Shown here: in pieces, positions 53,448 through 63,256 of the stretch
Layout of the letters: each line of letters starts with the position of its first letter
How positions within the stretch are numbered: position 1 is the first letter of the stretch
Origin: Zasmidium citrigriseum
Taxonomy: Eukaryota; Ascomycota; Dothideomycetes; Mycosphaerellales; Mycosphaerellaceae
Assembly: GCA_002786025.1 (NCBI GenBank)
Contig: NHNW01000001.1
Span: 1,178,001 to 1,242,000, forward strand
Direction of reading: 5' to 3'
Length of the DNA stretch: 64,000 nucleotides
Notes under the pieces: model-generated
Seen by the model: the letters and a program-made list of their open reading frames with translations, nothing else
What the model was told of the DNA's origin: nothing
Databases searched by the model: none
Made by a program: the position numbers and the translations under genes

Positions 53448-54248
53448 TCACCAGGCCTGACACCCTTCCTCGTACCCATTGACAACCCTCCCGACCTCTT
53501 CATCCCTCTTCCCTTCGACGCACTCTACAAGCGCCTTGCCACCTTGACTCGGATCTCCCGCGCCCATCTTCTTCAGAACATCCGGATTGCCGCCCAAATT
53601 CGTCGCCAGGAACCCTGGACTCACAGCCCAGACCTTCACGCCATCATGCTTCAACTGTCGCGCCCATTGGACCATGACCATATTCAGCCCGGCCTTGGAG
53701 CTCACGTATCCCATCGGGAAGAAGGGCTTCGGAAGACCAGCATCCGGATACTTGACCCACGGACTGGTCGGGTCACTACACCGCGCCAGAGAACTCATTC
53801 CGCTGGTGTTGAATACGATGCGAGGATCGGAAGATTTGAGGATCAACGACAGGAACGTATGGGTGCAGATGTGTGTGCCCGTAACATTGATGTCCCAGTT
53901 CATGGTCCAGGCTTCTCGTACGCTCATGTTGCCTTGTACCGTCTGCGCATCCATGGAGACTCCGGCATTGTTCACCAAGGCGTCCAGACGGCCGTACTTC
54001 TCCTCGACGATGGCTTTCGCTTGTCCGATGCTTGAATCCGAGGCCAGGTCGATGAGAAGGGGTTCCAGGGTGCTTGCTGACTGTGGGAATTCATCTTGGG
54101 CCGATTTCACCGCTGCTTCAATCTTCGTTTGATCTCTGCCTCCGAGTAGGATGTTGTACTTCGTCTCAGATTGGAGTAGGATCTTGATGGCTTCATATCC
54201 AATTCCGGAGTTGGCGCCGGTGACGAGAACGACTTTGGGGGATGCCAT
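53448..54248 (-). CDS. Short-chain dehydrogenase/reductase
   Basis: A single exon encodes 266 aa. TGANSGIG (10-17), NNAG, a serine in FNTSGMSS and the active-site YVSSK are intact. Asn in NWDINVTGTH completes the tetrad. The C-terminus after VSPGFLATNL resembles fungal carbonyl-reductase/retinol-dehydrogenase-like SDRs. It is convergent with the HSL hydrolase, 160 bp away. Confidence 0.92.
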   Translation of the reverse strand: MASPKVVLVTGANSGIGYEAIKILLQSETKYNILLGGRDQTKIEAAVKSAQDEFPQSASTLEPLLIDLASDSSIGQAKAIVEEKYGRLDALVNNAGVSMDAQTVQGNMSVREAWTMNWDINVTGTHICTHTFLSLILKSSDPRIVFNTSGMSSLARCSDPTSPWVKYPDAGLPKPFFPMGYVSSKAGLNMVMVQWARQLKHDGVKVWAVSPGFLATNLGGNPDVLKKMGAGDPSQGGKALVECVEGKRDEEVGRVVNGYEEGCQAW

Positions 54249-55204
54249 GCTCAGCTCTGGATATTTGGACCTGCGCTGAATGTAAAGTCAGTGGAGCGCT
54301 TCTTATACTAAACACATGGACTCCGTGTGCCTGCCCAACAGTCAGCAATCCCATGGCTGGCAGTTCCCCACATTTTTGAGCCCTCACATCAGACCTGCAA
54401 GGCTAAGGGACTTAGCGAAGCTTTAAACCCGAGCTGCATGGCATCCTGCTCATTTTGCTCAGCTCTGGATCCTTCTGATCGATGTTCCTCCGGTTCGTTC
54501 GGAGCTATGTAAAAGACATCGGTATCGGAAAGTGGAAGTGCCGTGCGTTCCTGAGGCTCGACGAAAGGATTCGCTCCTCCGAACTATTCGAGAAAGTATT
54601 GCGCATGAAAGGGTCGATGAGCCAGCATTCGCAATCTTTGTCGGATCTTTAACGGTCTATCAGCAGGCAGAGCGCATACTTGCAGTCTTGAGTCTGGCCA
54701 GCTGCATATCAACATGAAGACAGAGTGCACAGTCTCACTGAGATTGATCCGCCCTGGCTGTTTGCATGCAGCACGTGGCCTGTGTCTCTTGACGTTCAAT
54801 GAAGAAAGCAACGTATTGAGTAGAGGAGATGGTTCAGTTTTAATACTGTGTGGATGCAACGCTCCTTAAGTTCTCAACATGGCCATTGCGGCCACAAGAA
54901 TGGAGATTGTAGCATTGCATTGTTACAGCACACCCTGGAACCGGTGGCCGGAACGACGTTCTGGACGCTTTCTGCGTCGTAGAGCTTCTCGTGCAGCAGG
55001 TCGAATACCGAGGTCGTACCTGATCGACCAAAGACGAAGAACTGGGGTTCTCACGAGGCAATGAAGTCCGATGCGATGAGTGAACTAGCGCTGCACCCCA
55101 CAAGACTGTTCAGGCTGAAACCCGCCATTGGACATTGCACGTGGACTTCCATGGATAAATAAGAACTGCCGCTGCTTCGCTTTGGGAGGGGTTTCAGCAT
55201 CAAC
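54249..55204. other. intergenic, no gene seen
   Basis: This 956-bp region is the largest clearly gene-less stretch. Short frames on both strands have no family character. The right end is a promoter. Confidence 0.45.
55154..55161 (+). promoter_or_regulatory. TATA-like element of carboxylesterase gene
   Basis: A gataaata motif lies 44-51 nt before the ATG at 55205. The assignment is by position only. Confidence 0.3.
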
Positions 55205-57007
55205 ATGGCTCCCATCTTTCAAAGAGCGATTACGCTCGCCTCATGCTTCACCATGCCCCTCGTCTTCGCAGCCACCCAACCTGCAGTCGACCTAGGCTAC
55301 ACGATCCAACAATCGAACTCGCTCACCGCTATCGAGGATGCCTACCCTGTCTACACCTTCTTTGACATACGCTATGGCACTGCTCCACGATTCTCCGCGC
55401 CTCAAGCCCCACCTACCAATCGAACGGTTCAAGTCGGTGGCCAGCACTATTACTGTCCACAGGCGAATGAAGCTTGGGGATCTATCACGCCGTCGTTCCT
55501 CAATCAATACAACTACGGCAAAGGCAAGACGAAGTTCGATCCAAGCGATTTCCCTCCCGCTGGACCAGTCAATACGACGCCAGGTCAGGGGACTACCGAA
55601 GAGTGTTTGTACTTGGATGTGTATGTGCCGCAGAGCATTCTTGACAATGTTGGCAAGGGAGCTAGTGCTCCTGTGTTGGTTCAGATTTATGGAGGAGGAT
55701 ATGTGTCCGGATATAAGAACTTGGACCCGAGGGGCTTCTTTGTGAGGGATCAGGAGAAGGGCGGTAGTGGGTTGATCGTACGACTCTGTGACTGGCGACC
55801 TGATTGATGTACTATGCTAACCCTTCGCTAGGTCGTCTCGATTAACTATCGTCTAGGAGCGTTCGGCTTCCTGGCAGGAAACAACTTTCTCAAAGATGGA
55901 GGCGTCGCCAACGCTGGCCTTCTTGATCAGCGCTTCGCCTTGCAATGGATCCAGCAATACATCAGCAAATTTGGTGGAAACCCGAAGAATGTCACAGTGC
56001 TCGGCGAGTCCGCTGGAGGAGGCTCTATTATGCATCAGATCACAGCGTATGGCGGCAACAATGGTCCTGTGCCTTTTCAGAAGGCCATCATCCAGAGTCC
56101 TGGCATTGGACCCAAGGAGAACGACGCCGAGAGAGATCAAGAGTATGCCGACTTTCTAAAGCTGGCTGGTGTGTCAACTCTGGCGCAGGCGAAGCAGCTG
56201 CCGTTTGCTACGGTGTTCGCGGCGAATTCAAAGCAGATTTACAACGCTCCGTATGGACAGTTCATCTACGGCCCTTCTGTAGATGGGACCTTCGCACCGG
56301 ATTTGGCGGCGAAGCTGCTGGGAAGCGGAAAGTTTGATCACTCTGTTGCGGTGATGGTTGGACACAACGTTAACGAGGTATGTCAGCCGATTGCTCGATC
56401 ACCAGCATCACCTAATATGAGTAGGGCATCGGCTTCACAAACCCCTTTGTGCAAAACGATACCTACTTCAAGCAAGTCGTCGCCAGTTGGATTCCTGCCC
56501 GCATCGCCACGCCTTCGAACCTCGATTACATTGCCAACAACATGTACCCGGCTGTCTTTGATGGGAGTCAGGGCTATACAGACCAGATCGGGCGAACCGA
56601 CAAAGCTCTCACGGAAGTGCTCTTCACATGCAATACCTTCTATCTCGACAAAGTATTCCTCTCTTTCCTCTCTCCTCGATATGTAGTGCTAATCCTCGCA
56701 GGGGTTCAACAACGCTACCCACGCCTACCTTTTCGCAGTACCGCCGGCCATTCACGGCACCGATATCAACTATACATACTACCCCGGCGCTACGTCGAAT
56801 GATGCGGGTGTTCAGGTCGCGGTGAACATGCAGCGATATTTCATCAATTTCGTCAGGAGTGGAGATCCTAATGGAATGGACGTCGTTGCTTGGCCGGCGT
56901 ACAGCAGCTCGGCAATGGTGAAAGTCTTCAATACGACGGGGAACTTGAAGATGCAGAAGGATGATGTTGCCAACCAGAGATGCAACACTTGGCAGGCCAA
57001 TCTGTGA
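55205..57007 (+). CDS. Secreted type-B carboxylesterase
   Basis: Four phase-0 exons (55205-55777, 55832-56377, 56425-56652, 56702-57007) encode 550 aa. The signal peptide ends near FAATQPA. The signatures EECLYLDVYVP, QIYGGGY and INYRLGAFGFLAG are present. The nucleophile elbow GESAGGG carries the catalytic Ser. The Glu lies in the HNVNEG junction, and the His in PAIHGTDINY. All catalytic parts are present, in contrast to the GEDAG paralogue at 9-11 kb. It should hydrolyse carboxyl esters outside the cell. Confidence 0.92.
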
Positions 57008-57099
57008 GTGGTGTGACAGGAACACGGCTGCTTTAGGAAGATCACAATGACCGCACTCAGATTAACTGGCAGTAAACATCGCAGGGATTTCTCGAAATA

Positions 57100-57976
57100 T
57101 CACTTCCCCTTGCCCCTCCACAGACTTCTCAGAATCAACCACACCCACCACACCCCCTCGCCTGCTGCACTATTGCCATACTCATCTCCTCTGCCTCCTA
57201 CTTCCGACATTCTTTGCACCAAATCCGCCAATTGTGTCGATACGCCACAGCTCTTTGCATGCTCGGAGTGCAGATACGCTGCGACCATATCATGGCCATT
57301 CGTGATACCGGCTGCAAAATCCATTAGACCTCAGTCTGGAAACTCAAGGGACTCGTCGGACTCACCGCTGACCCAGATCCTCTCACCAGCAGTTGCGACC
57401 CATCTCCTCTCCACCCAGTTCGTCCTCGGAAACTTCTTCTTCAGATCACCAATCAGACCCCTGGGTCCAGTCGCCGTCTCGCCGTCCAAGATTCCAGAAG
57501 CTGCGGCGATGAAGATGCCCGTGCAAACACTGAGGATCACAGTGCCTTTCTCTTTCGCCTTGAAGTGATCCTTAACGAATTCTGATTCCTCTTTGCTTGG
57601 AACATAGCCGGGCTCTGGGCCGGGGATCATCAACACATCTAGCTCCCCCGGTGCGACCTTCTTGGATGTCAGGGAGTGCGTGCATTGGATCTTAAGGTCC
57701 GCGGTACAGGTTTGGAGGTGATTGGCACCCGCCGCGGAGATCTTCAAAATGTCAGTGAATGGAATGTTCTGGACTGAGATTGAAGGATTTGCGGACGTAG
57801 TGTATGTTGACGTTCGGATGCGAAAGTGCGAGAAGAGGAGCAGGCAAGGGGCAGGTGTCGATGTAAGCTTTCTGCAACATGCCGAAGAGGTCAATGGAGG
57901 CGAGATCGAGGAGTTGGAGTGTTGGCGGGATAAGGACGCCTATCCTGTAGGGTGGGACAGTCGAATTCGAAGCCAT
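57100..57976 (-). CDS. DJ-1/PfpI-family (GATase1-like) protein
   Basis: Three exons (57976-57797, 57741-57366, 57311-57100) encode 255 aa. The fold's landmarks are RIGVLIPPTLQLLDLASIDLF, LDVLMIPGPEPG and the nucleophile elbow VILSVCTGIFIAAASGILDG with the reactive Cys, followed by GITNGHDMVAAYL. In fungi this subgroup includes isonitrile-hydratase-like and other ThiJ/PfpI proteins, often at metabolite loci; the substrate is unknown. Splice junctions restore HYISAAGANH and SGSAGITNGH. Cytosolic. Confidence 0.88.
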
Positions 57977-58418
57977 GGTGAGAGGTATCTCGGGTCGAGC
58001 GGAATACTAGATAGAATCGTTTGACATACGAATGGGCGCGGCCTAGATACTTGTACTTCAGGCATTGATCTGTGGCGGCACCTATACCACCGGGAGGCTA
58101 AAGGACGTACACTCGAAATGGCAACTTGTGGAGAAAATGGCAGGGCTGGCTGACATGGCGTCAGGCACCAAAATTCTTTATAGCTTGACAGGAGCGAGAA
58201 CTTACTCATTGCGTAGTGAGTAGATATCTTGGCAATGAGGGTGTGAGCCGGAACGGCTGGCCAGCCTGTACCGTGCCGGCCGGAAATTTGTGCGCGAGGC
58301 TGAAGTACAACGTAAATCTCTCTCATTCCGTACGCAGTATGGCTACACTCATCTCAACACACATTACTGCGCAATGGAGATAGCTTTGTCACCCTCGCCT
58401 ATTTCGATCTCATCGTAC
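57977..58418. other. intergenic, no gene seen
   Basis: A 442-bp region between the DJ-1-like gene's start and copy 2 of the Cys-His family. No further feature was seen. Confidence 0.4.
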
Positions 58419-59132
58419 TCAAAGCTGCCCATGTCTCGTCTCTTCACCATCAGCCACATGCCACTCTCCTTGGAAATATGTCAACTTCCAAGCCTTGTTC
58501 GCCTTCCCGTCATATTCAGGATTGACAGCTGTCCATCCATACCTCTCTTCAGCGTGCTGCACAATACCTCGGCTCAACAACATATCCGCCTCAAAGTCCA
58601 TGGAATCCTTTGTTGTCCCGATCTCGAATAGACGACGGTCGCCGCTTGTGTGATCTATCGCGAAGCCATGAGCGTTCTCGTTCACTGTGAGCTGTCCTTC
58701 ACAGTACTGCTCGATTCCTTGGAGGACATAGTATCCAACGGCCTTCAAGTCACTCTCCTCTGTTCGTGGACAGACGACTATCGCATCTTTGATCATGCGG
58801 CTGACCATCGATTGGTCAAACTCGAGGAACTCTTTCTCGAAGAGTGATTTAATCTTCTGACTGAGCTGCTGCCCTTGCTGGTTGTTTGGTATGTATTTTG
58901 TACATTCTCCCTCGAGTGGAAGATCTCCATCCACGTCTAGTATGCAAGGAAAGATATGCGCTGCAAAGCATCGTTTCTTGCCCAGAGAGAAATATATCCC
59001 AACACAGGTGTCGCATCCTATCGTGCCAATTGCGTAGAGCTGGTGATTATGTTCGCTCATATCATCTAGTATGGGGAATTCAAAGATGCCCCCGCAGCCT
59101 TCCTCGAGACGATGGTACGGTTTGAGGACCAT
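58419..59132 (-). CDS. Undescribed CheD/NTAN1-like Cys-His family, copy 2
   Basis: A single exon encodes 237 aa from the ATG at 59132. Shared blocks are GGIFEFPI, a core with Thr37, Cys43 and His59 (GTIGCDTCVGIY, then RCFAAHI), KIKSLFEKEF, DAIVVCPR, VGYYVLQGIEQY, HGFAIDHTSGDRRLFEI, and the C-terminal YGWTAVN with KAWKLTYFQGEWH. The core matches the catalytic arrangement of CheD deamidases. The VGYYVLQ helix and the later glycine/basic strand follow the same order as CheD's IGxRN and GGxxGR segments. Deamidase activity is inferred. No signal peptide. Confidence 0.75.
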   Translation of the reverse strand: MVLKPYHRLEEGCGGIFEFPILDDMSEHNHQLYAIGTIGCDTCVGIYFSLGKKRCFAAHIFPCILDVDGDLPLEGECTKYIPNNQQGQQLSQKIKSLFEKEFLEFDQSMVSRMIKDAIVVCPRTEESDLKAVGYYVLQGIEQYCEGQLTVNENAHGFAIDHTSGDRRLFEIGTTKDSMDFEADMLLSRGIVQHAEERYGWTAVNPEYDGKANKAWKLTYFQGEWHVADGEETRHGQL

Positions 59133-59399
59133 GTTGGCAGACAAGCGAAGTTCAGGGAAATGTGCTTTCAAGAGCAGCAGTCTGACTGCAAGACCTTATA
59201 GCTAGAGCCGTCTATGGTGCTTTACTTACAAGACAAATGCTTGCTACCTGTCTATTGCTTTCTGCAAGGCCATATATAGCATGTCAATTCAGTCGCAGCA
59301 AACGGTGATCATCAACTCAAGCTCCATGCAAAGGACAAGGATTCAAAAAATAAATACAAAGACATTCGACTAAGACAAAATATCCATGTGTGAGGGGAC

Positions 59400-60188
59400 T
59401 TAGTGTTGTCTAATTTCCCCTTGCTCACTACCACTGGCTGGACTTTCGTAAGCTGGAGGCGTTGGATGTTCGTCGCCCATGACGTGCCATTTGCCGTAAT
59501 AATACATCAAATCCCACGCTTTGTTTGCAGAGCCATCATTGACATGGTTGATAGGTATCCAACCATAGTCACCGTCGCCCTTCTGTCTAAGAAGACCCAG
59601 CGCATCAGCTGACTGATTGAAGAGTTGGGATCTAGTTTCAATCTCAAACAGCTTTCTCGCGTCGGTCTGGTGATTAACTCCAAACCCGTGTGTTCCTAGA
59701 TCCACTCTGAAGTTGAAGTGGAAAAAGCTCTCCAGTGCTTCGATAACATAGTGGCCTACTGTATTTAACATCCCTTCCACCGGCCTGGCACAGATCACGA
59801 TTCCCTTCCGGGCTATGTCTCTGAGCTCATGCTGGGAGTACTCTCCAAAGTCATTTTCCAAGAGTTCTTTGACTTTCTGCATCAACGATTCCGCTTGTTC
59901 GTTACCCGGACTCCAGAATCGGCTCTCCGTGAGCGCCATAGAATCCGGATGGATGGCGCTACCATGTACGAATGCACGGATGTGCGCAACAAAGCACTTG
60001 TTGGTTCCGAGGGGGAAGTATACTCCCACGCAGGTATCGCAGTAATTGGTCCCGACGGACCACGTCTGTTGGGGCCCTGCATTGGTATCGATCTTGATTG
60101 GCAGCTCATAGATTCCACCGCTGCCTTGCGGGATCTCATAGTATCGCTTTTCCATTGTTATGAATCGGTTTGATCTCTTACTGAGCAT
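59400..60188 (-). CDS. Undescribed CheD/NTAN1-like Cys-His family, copy 3
   Basis: A single exon encodes 262 aa. Blocks are GSGGIYELPI, the core with Thr47, Cys53 and His69 (GTNYCDTCVGVY, then KCFVAHI), VKELLENDF, KGIVICARP, VGHYVIEALESFF, HGFGVNHQTDARKLFEI, and YGWIPIN with KAWDLMYYYGKWH. The ATG at 60188 precedes a basic stretch (LSKRSNRF); an inner ATG at 60155 matches the other copies better. A proline-rich C-terminal tail is unique to this copy. It is head-to-tail with copies 2 and 4. Confidence 0.75.
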   Translation of the reverse strand: MLSKRSNRFITMEKRYYEIPQGSGGIYELPIKIDTNAGPQQTWSVGTNYCDTCVGVYFPLGTNKCFVAHIRAFVHGSAIHPDSMALTESRFWSPGNEQAESLMQKVKELLENDFGEYSQHELRDIARKGIVICARPVEGMLNTVGHYVIEALESFFHFNFRVDLGTHGFGVNHQTDARKLFEIETRSQLFNQSADALGLLRQKGDGDYGWIPINHVNDGSANKAWDLMYYYGKWHVMGDEHPTPPAYESPASGSEQGEIRQH

Positions 60189-60678
60189 CGCAGTTTACGT
60201 TCAGCTTATGTAGAACGAAGCTTTTATAGAGTCGGGAGCATTGTTTTCGCCCATGAATTGCGCTTTGCTTTCTGGGTGTGTTTTGCGCATGAGAAGGCAT
60301 GTCTGCGAAGATTGTGTCTGGCAGACCGTTTGCATGGCACTCCTGAGACGTTGGCCAATCGACCAGCGTTACTTGCAAATGTTTACCATTGGTCCTACCG
60401 TCCTTGAGAATGACCTCTTACTTGCAATGTGAGCACAATTGTAAGTGAGAGTGGCGTTGGGCTGATTGACATTGGCGAGTCTACAGAAAGTAAAGGAAGA
60501 GCTTGCTACCTGCATAAGGCTCGTGGTAAAGAGTTTGAGAACCATTGCTTGTTCGAAGCGGGCCACTAGCAAGTAGCTACGGTGTTGTCTGCATCATGTG
60601 CCAAGGGGCCGGGCTTCAAACAGATCGGATCATGTTCAAGTAGCCTTCATCTGTCATGCATAGACCTCTTGGAGCACC
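60189..60678. other. spacer between copies 3 and 4
   Basis: A 490-bp spacer. No gene or repeat was recognised. It provides copy 3's promoter. Confidence 0.4.
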
Positions 60679-61311
60679 TTACCTCCACTCTCCCTCTAGA
60701 AACTCCAGGTACCAATCCTGAGCCTGGTCATCATTTCTGCTGTTCAACCGCTGCCACCCGTAAATGTCGTTGTGGTCCAGAATGGCCCTCTCTCCAGTTT
60801 GGTGGTTCACCACAAAGGCGCCTCCAACTTCGTTCACCTCCAAGTCGCCTCCAAAGAACTGCTGCAAGCCTTGCACTACATATGTTCCAACAGCTGCATG
60901 TTGCTTTCCATCGTCATCGTCGCGCTTCATTCCAGGGCACACCACAAGAGCCTTCTCGCGCATATTACCCAGATCTCCATCTGCAGGCATATGCGGCCTG
61001 ACTTCTCTCTCCAACATCTTGACCACCTTCTGCTCGAGCATGTTGCCTTCGTTGCCCTGTGGAACCCAATCCCGCTCTTCTCCGATCAGTTTGTCGTCGA
61101 TATCAGAGACTCTCGCGAAGAAGTGGGCGGCGAAGCATTTGTTCTCGCTGAGTGGTACGTAGACGCCAACGCAAGTGATGAGGCCATATGTTCCGATGTT
61201 GAACGTCTCGTTACTTCCGATAGTCAGGGGGAAAGTGAAGACGCCGCCACAGCCAGTGTCGATTTGGTAGTGGGTCTTGGACATATTGCTCAACGACTTC
61301 CAATCTTGCAT
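60679..61311 (-). CDS. Undescribed CheD/NTAN1-like Cys-His family, copy 4
   Basis: A single exon encodes 210 aa, the shortest copy. The core has Thr41, Cys47 and His63 (GTYGLITCVGVY, then KCFAAHF). The first cysteine present in the other three copies is Leu here, so it cannot be essential. EQKVVKMLEREV, KALVVCPG, VGTYVVQGLQQFF, FVVNHQTGERAIL and YGWQRLN follow. The final block ends at EFLEGEWR. An insert rich in Asp (KRDDDDGKQ) precedes the VGTYVV helix. The start MQDWKSLSNM is the first ATG; a second (residue 10) is also possible. Confidence 0.75.
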   Translation of the reverse strand: MQDWKSLSNMSKTHYQIDTGCGGVFTFPLTIGSNETFNIGTYGLITCVGVYVPLSENKCFAAHFFARVSDIDDKLIGEERDWVPQGNEGNMLEQKVVKMLEREVRPHMPADGDLGNMREKALVVCPGMKRDDDDGKQHAAVGTYVVQGLQQFFGGDLEVNEVGGAFVVNHQTGERAILDHNDIYGWQRLNSRNDDQAQDWYLEFLEGEWR

Positions 61312-61609
61312 CTGATGCTAGGATAGATATACTGTGCTTGGCCAGGAGGATCTCGTTTTGTACGACGACTAGCAAACACGATAGGAGAGTCGTGAAAGAA
61401 CATGTATTCCTGGATAGGGATTTGCTGCAAACTGGTGGCAACTCGTGGAAGTTTCCCTTTGTAAGTGATGCAGTAGGATGGAAGGTGAAGCCAGATACCA
61501 TCCAGCGTGCTAGTATTGGTACATTGGCTGAAGAGCGAGATACCCACGCCTCCTCAGCTGGCACCAGAGATGATCTCAACACCCGAGATTGCTTCTCAGA
61601 GTAACAGAA
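61312..61609. other. intergenic, no gene seen
   Basis: A 298-bp spacer between the tandem family and the BTB-like gene. No further feature was seen. Confidence 0.4.
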
Positions 61610-62633
61610 TCACGAAGACTGTGGCGTTGGGTCCTCTTCGGACTGTGTTTGCTCAGCTTTCAGCCACTTCGAAAGCCAGCTGTAATAGTCGTCCCTACAG
61701 CGAGCGCGTTCCTCGGAGTCGTCGCCGTGCTCGTGGAAACCACACGGATCCAGTTGATGTAGCGAGAAACGATCCTTCTCGCAATGAGAGTCAGAGTGCT
61801 TATTAGTTCCGATCCCACGATTGCACTCTCGACATTCTCGCGCTTTCGTGTGCTTGGCGATGTCCCGGAGGCAGCGGGCGAGAAAAGGTGCTGGCATATT
61901 GGGATAACCATGAAGGTCCTCATTGAGCCTGTGAAATGCAACGTCTTGGTATATCTTGGCCGTGAAATCTAGCACGCGGGAGTTGGCTGGTAGATTGCTG
62001 AATAGATAGGAGAGCGCTTGGTCGTCTGGGCGTTTGCGGCCTGTTCTGGTGCGTTGCTTCTTCTGGATAATCTCGAAAATCTTCATGCGGAAGCTACGTG
62101 TGTCGTACTAGAGAATGTCATTTCTGGCGTCTTCGGAGAAGGGTGAAGCGTAATCTCACCTTTTCTCCAAAGACATATAGCTCGAACAATTCATGCCACT
62201 CCCACGTCATCGGGTCAAGGTCATTTCTTGCCTGTTGAGTAGCCGCGAGCTCGACCAACGTGGGCTGGGTAGTACGGGTAGGTCTCTTAAGTTCAGGATG
62301 CCGCTTCAATATCTCCTCCACCCTTAAGTCCTCTTCAATACTGGCGGAATCCACGGCTTCTTCAAACGACTTTGACTCCACGCGGGCTCCGACATAGAAT
62401 ATGCGCTGGAAGTATAGCCAGCCGACAAATACACGAAAGACCCACGGCTCGATGTCATCGATCACTGACTGACCGGTGTTACTCTCGGCGAACTGTTTGC
62501 GAAAGACGTTGTCGAAATAAGCGGAATAGGCGCAAATGAGACCGCGCGGTAATTGAAAGTCTTCTTGCTGCATTTCTTCATCTTCACCTACGACTGCAGA
62601 GTTCGAGACAGAGATGTTGACCATCGTTGGCAT
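61610..62633 (-). CDS. BTB/POZ-like domain protein
   Basis: Two phase-0 exons (62633-62160, 62107-61610) encode 323 aa. The N-terminal half has the fungal BTB pattern: FQLPRGLICAYSAYFDNVFRKQFAES, then PWVFRVFVGWLYFQRIF and WHELFELYVFGEKYDTRSFR. The C-terminal part is hydrophilic with Cys/His pairs (ARECREC, HCEKD). BTB domains mediate dimerisation or Cul3 adaptor roles; the function here is unknown. The frame remains open for 20 codons above the chosen ATG without another ATG, so a 5' exon may be missing. Confidence 0.75.
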
Positions 62634-63256
62634 GTAGAGCTCTCTATACGGCCGGTTAAGTAAGGCTTCTAATGCAGCGGGAATGCCACTCACGCCACGT
62701 TCTGTCGCTTTGCTGCCCCATCGCTGCCATCATCGCCGTCCAAATTACGCTTTCCAAGAGCGGGCATATTGATCGTCCGGTCAAAGAGTCGAATATTGGG
62801 CGAAGATGTGAGGAACAAGAAGGGGAGAAAGGGGGCCAAGTGGTGTCGATTGCCATCGGCCTATCGGGGCCCCGCTCTCCGCGCTGGTCTGTGCTTCAAC
62901 TGCCAAGACTTCCGCCGACATCACCTCATCCCTTTTATGATCATCATCATCTCAACAGAGCATTCGTGACTGTCACAGCAAGACTCTCGGTCTTTTCCCT
63001 GGAATGTTTGGTCTCTATACTACCGTCTGAAGGCAATGTTAAACACCAAGCCAGCTCACAAAAGCTGCGTCCATCTCATCTTCCAGCTCAGCGGCACAAG
63101 GCAAAGTGGAATCATCGATCGCAGTCAAGGAACCTTGTAAAGAAAGTGAAGACGAACGCCTGTGGAAGGAGGATAATGGCCCTCTTCGGAGCTTCATACG
63201 AGGCAATGATTTCCTGAAGCGCCTTCTAATCACGAGACAACATCTTCTTTGGCGAA
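62634..63256. other. intergenic, no gene seen
   Basis: A 623-bp region between the BTB-like gene and the truncated membrane protein. No recognisable feature beyond short frames. Confidence 0.4.

Noticed and set aside
53355..54035. 226-codon open frame on the plus strand
   Set aside because: It is antisense to the well-supported SDR at 53448-54248 and has no family features.
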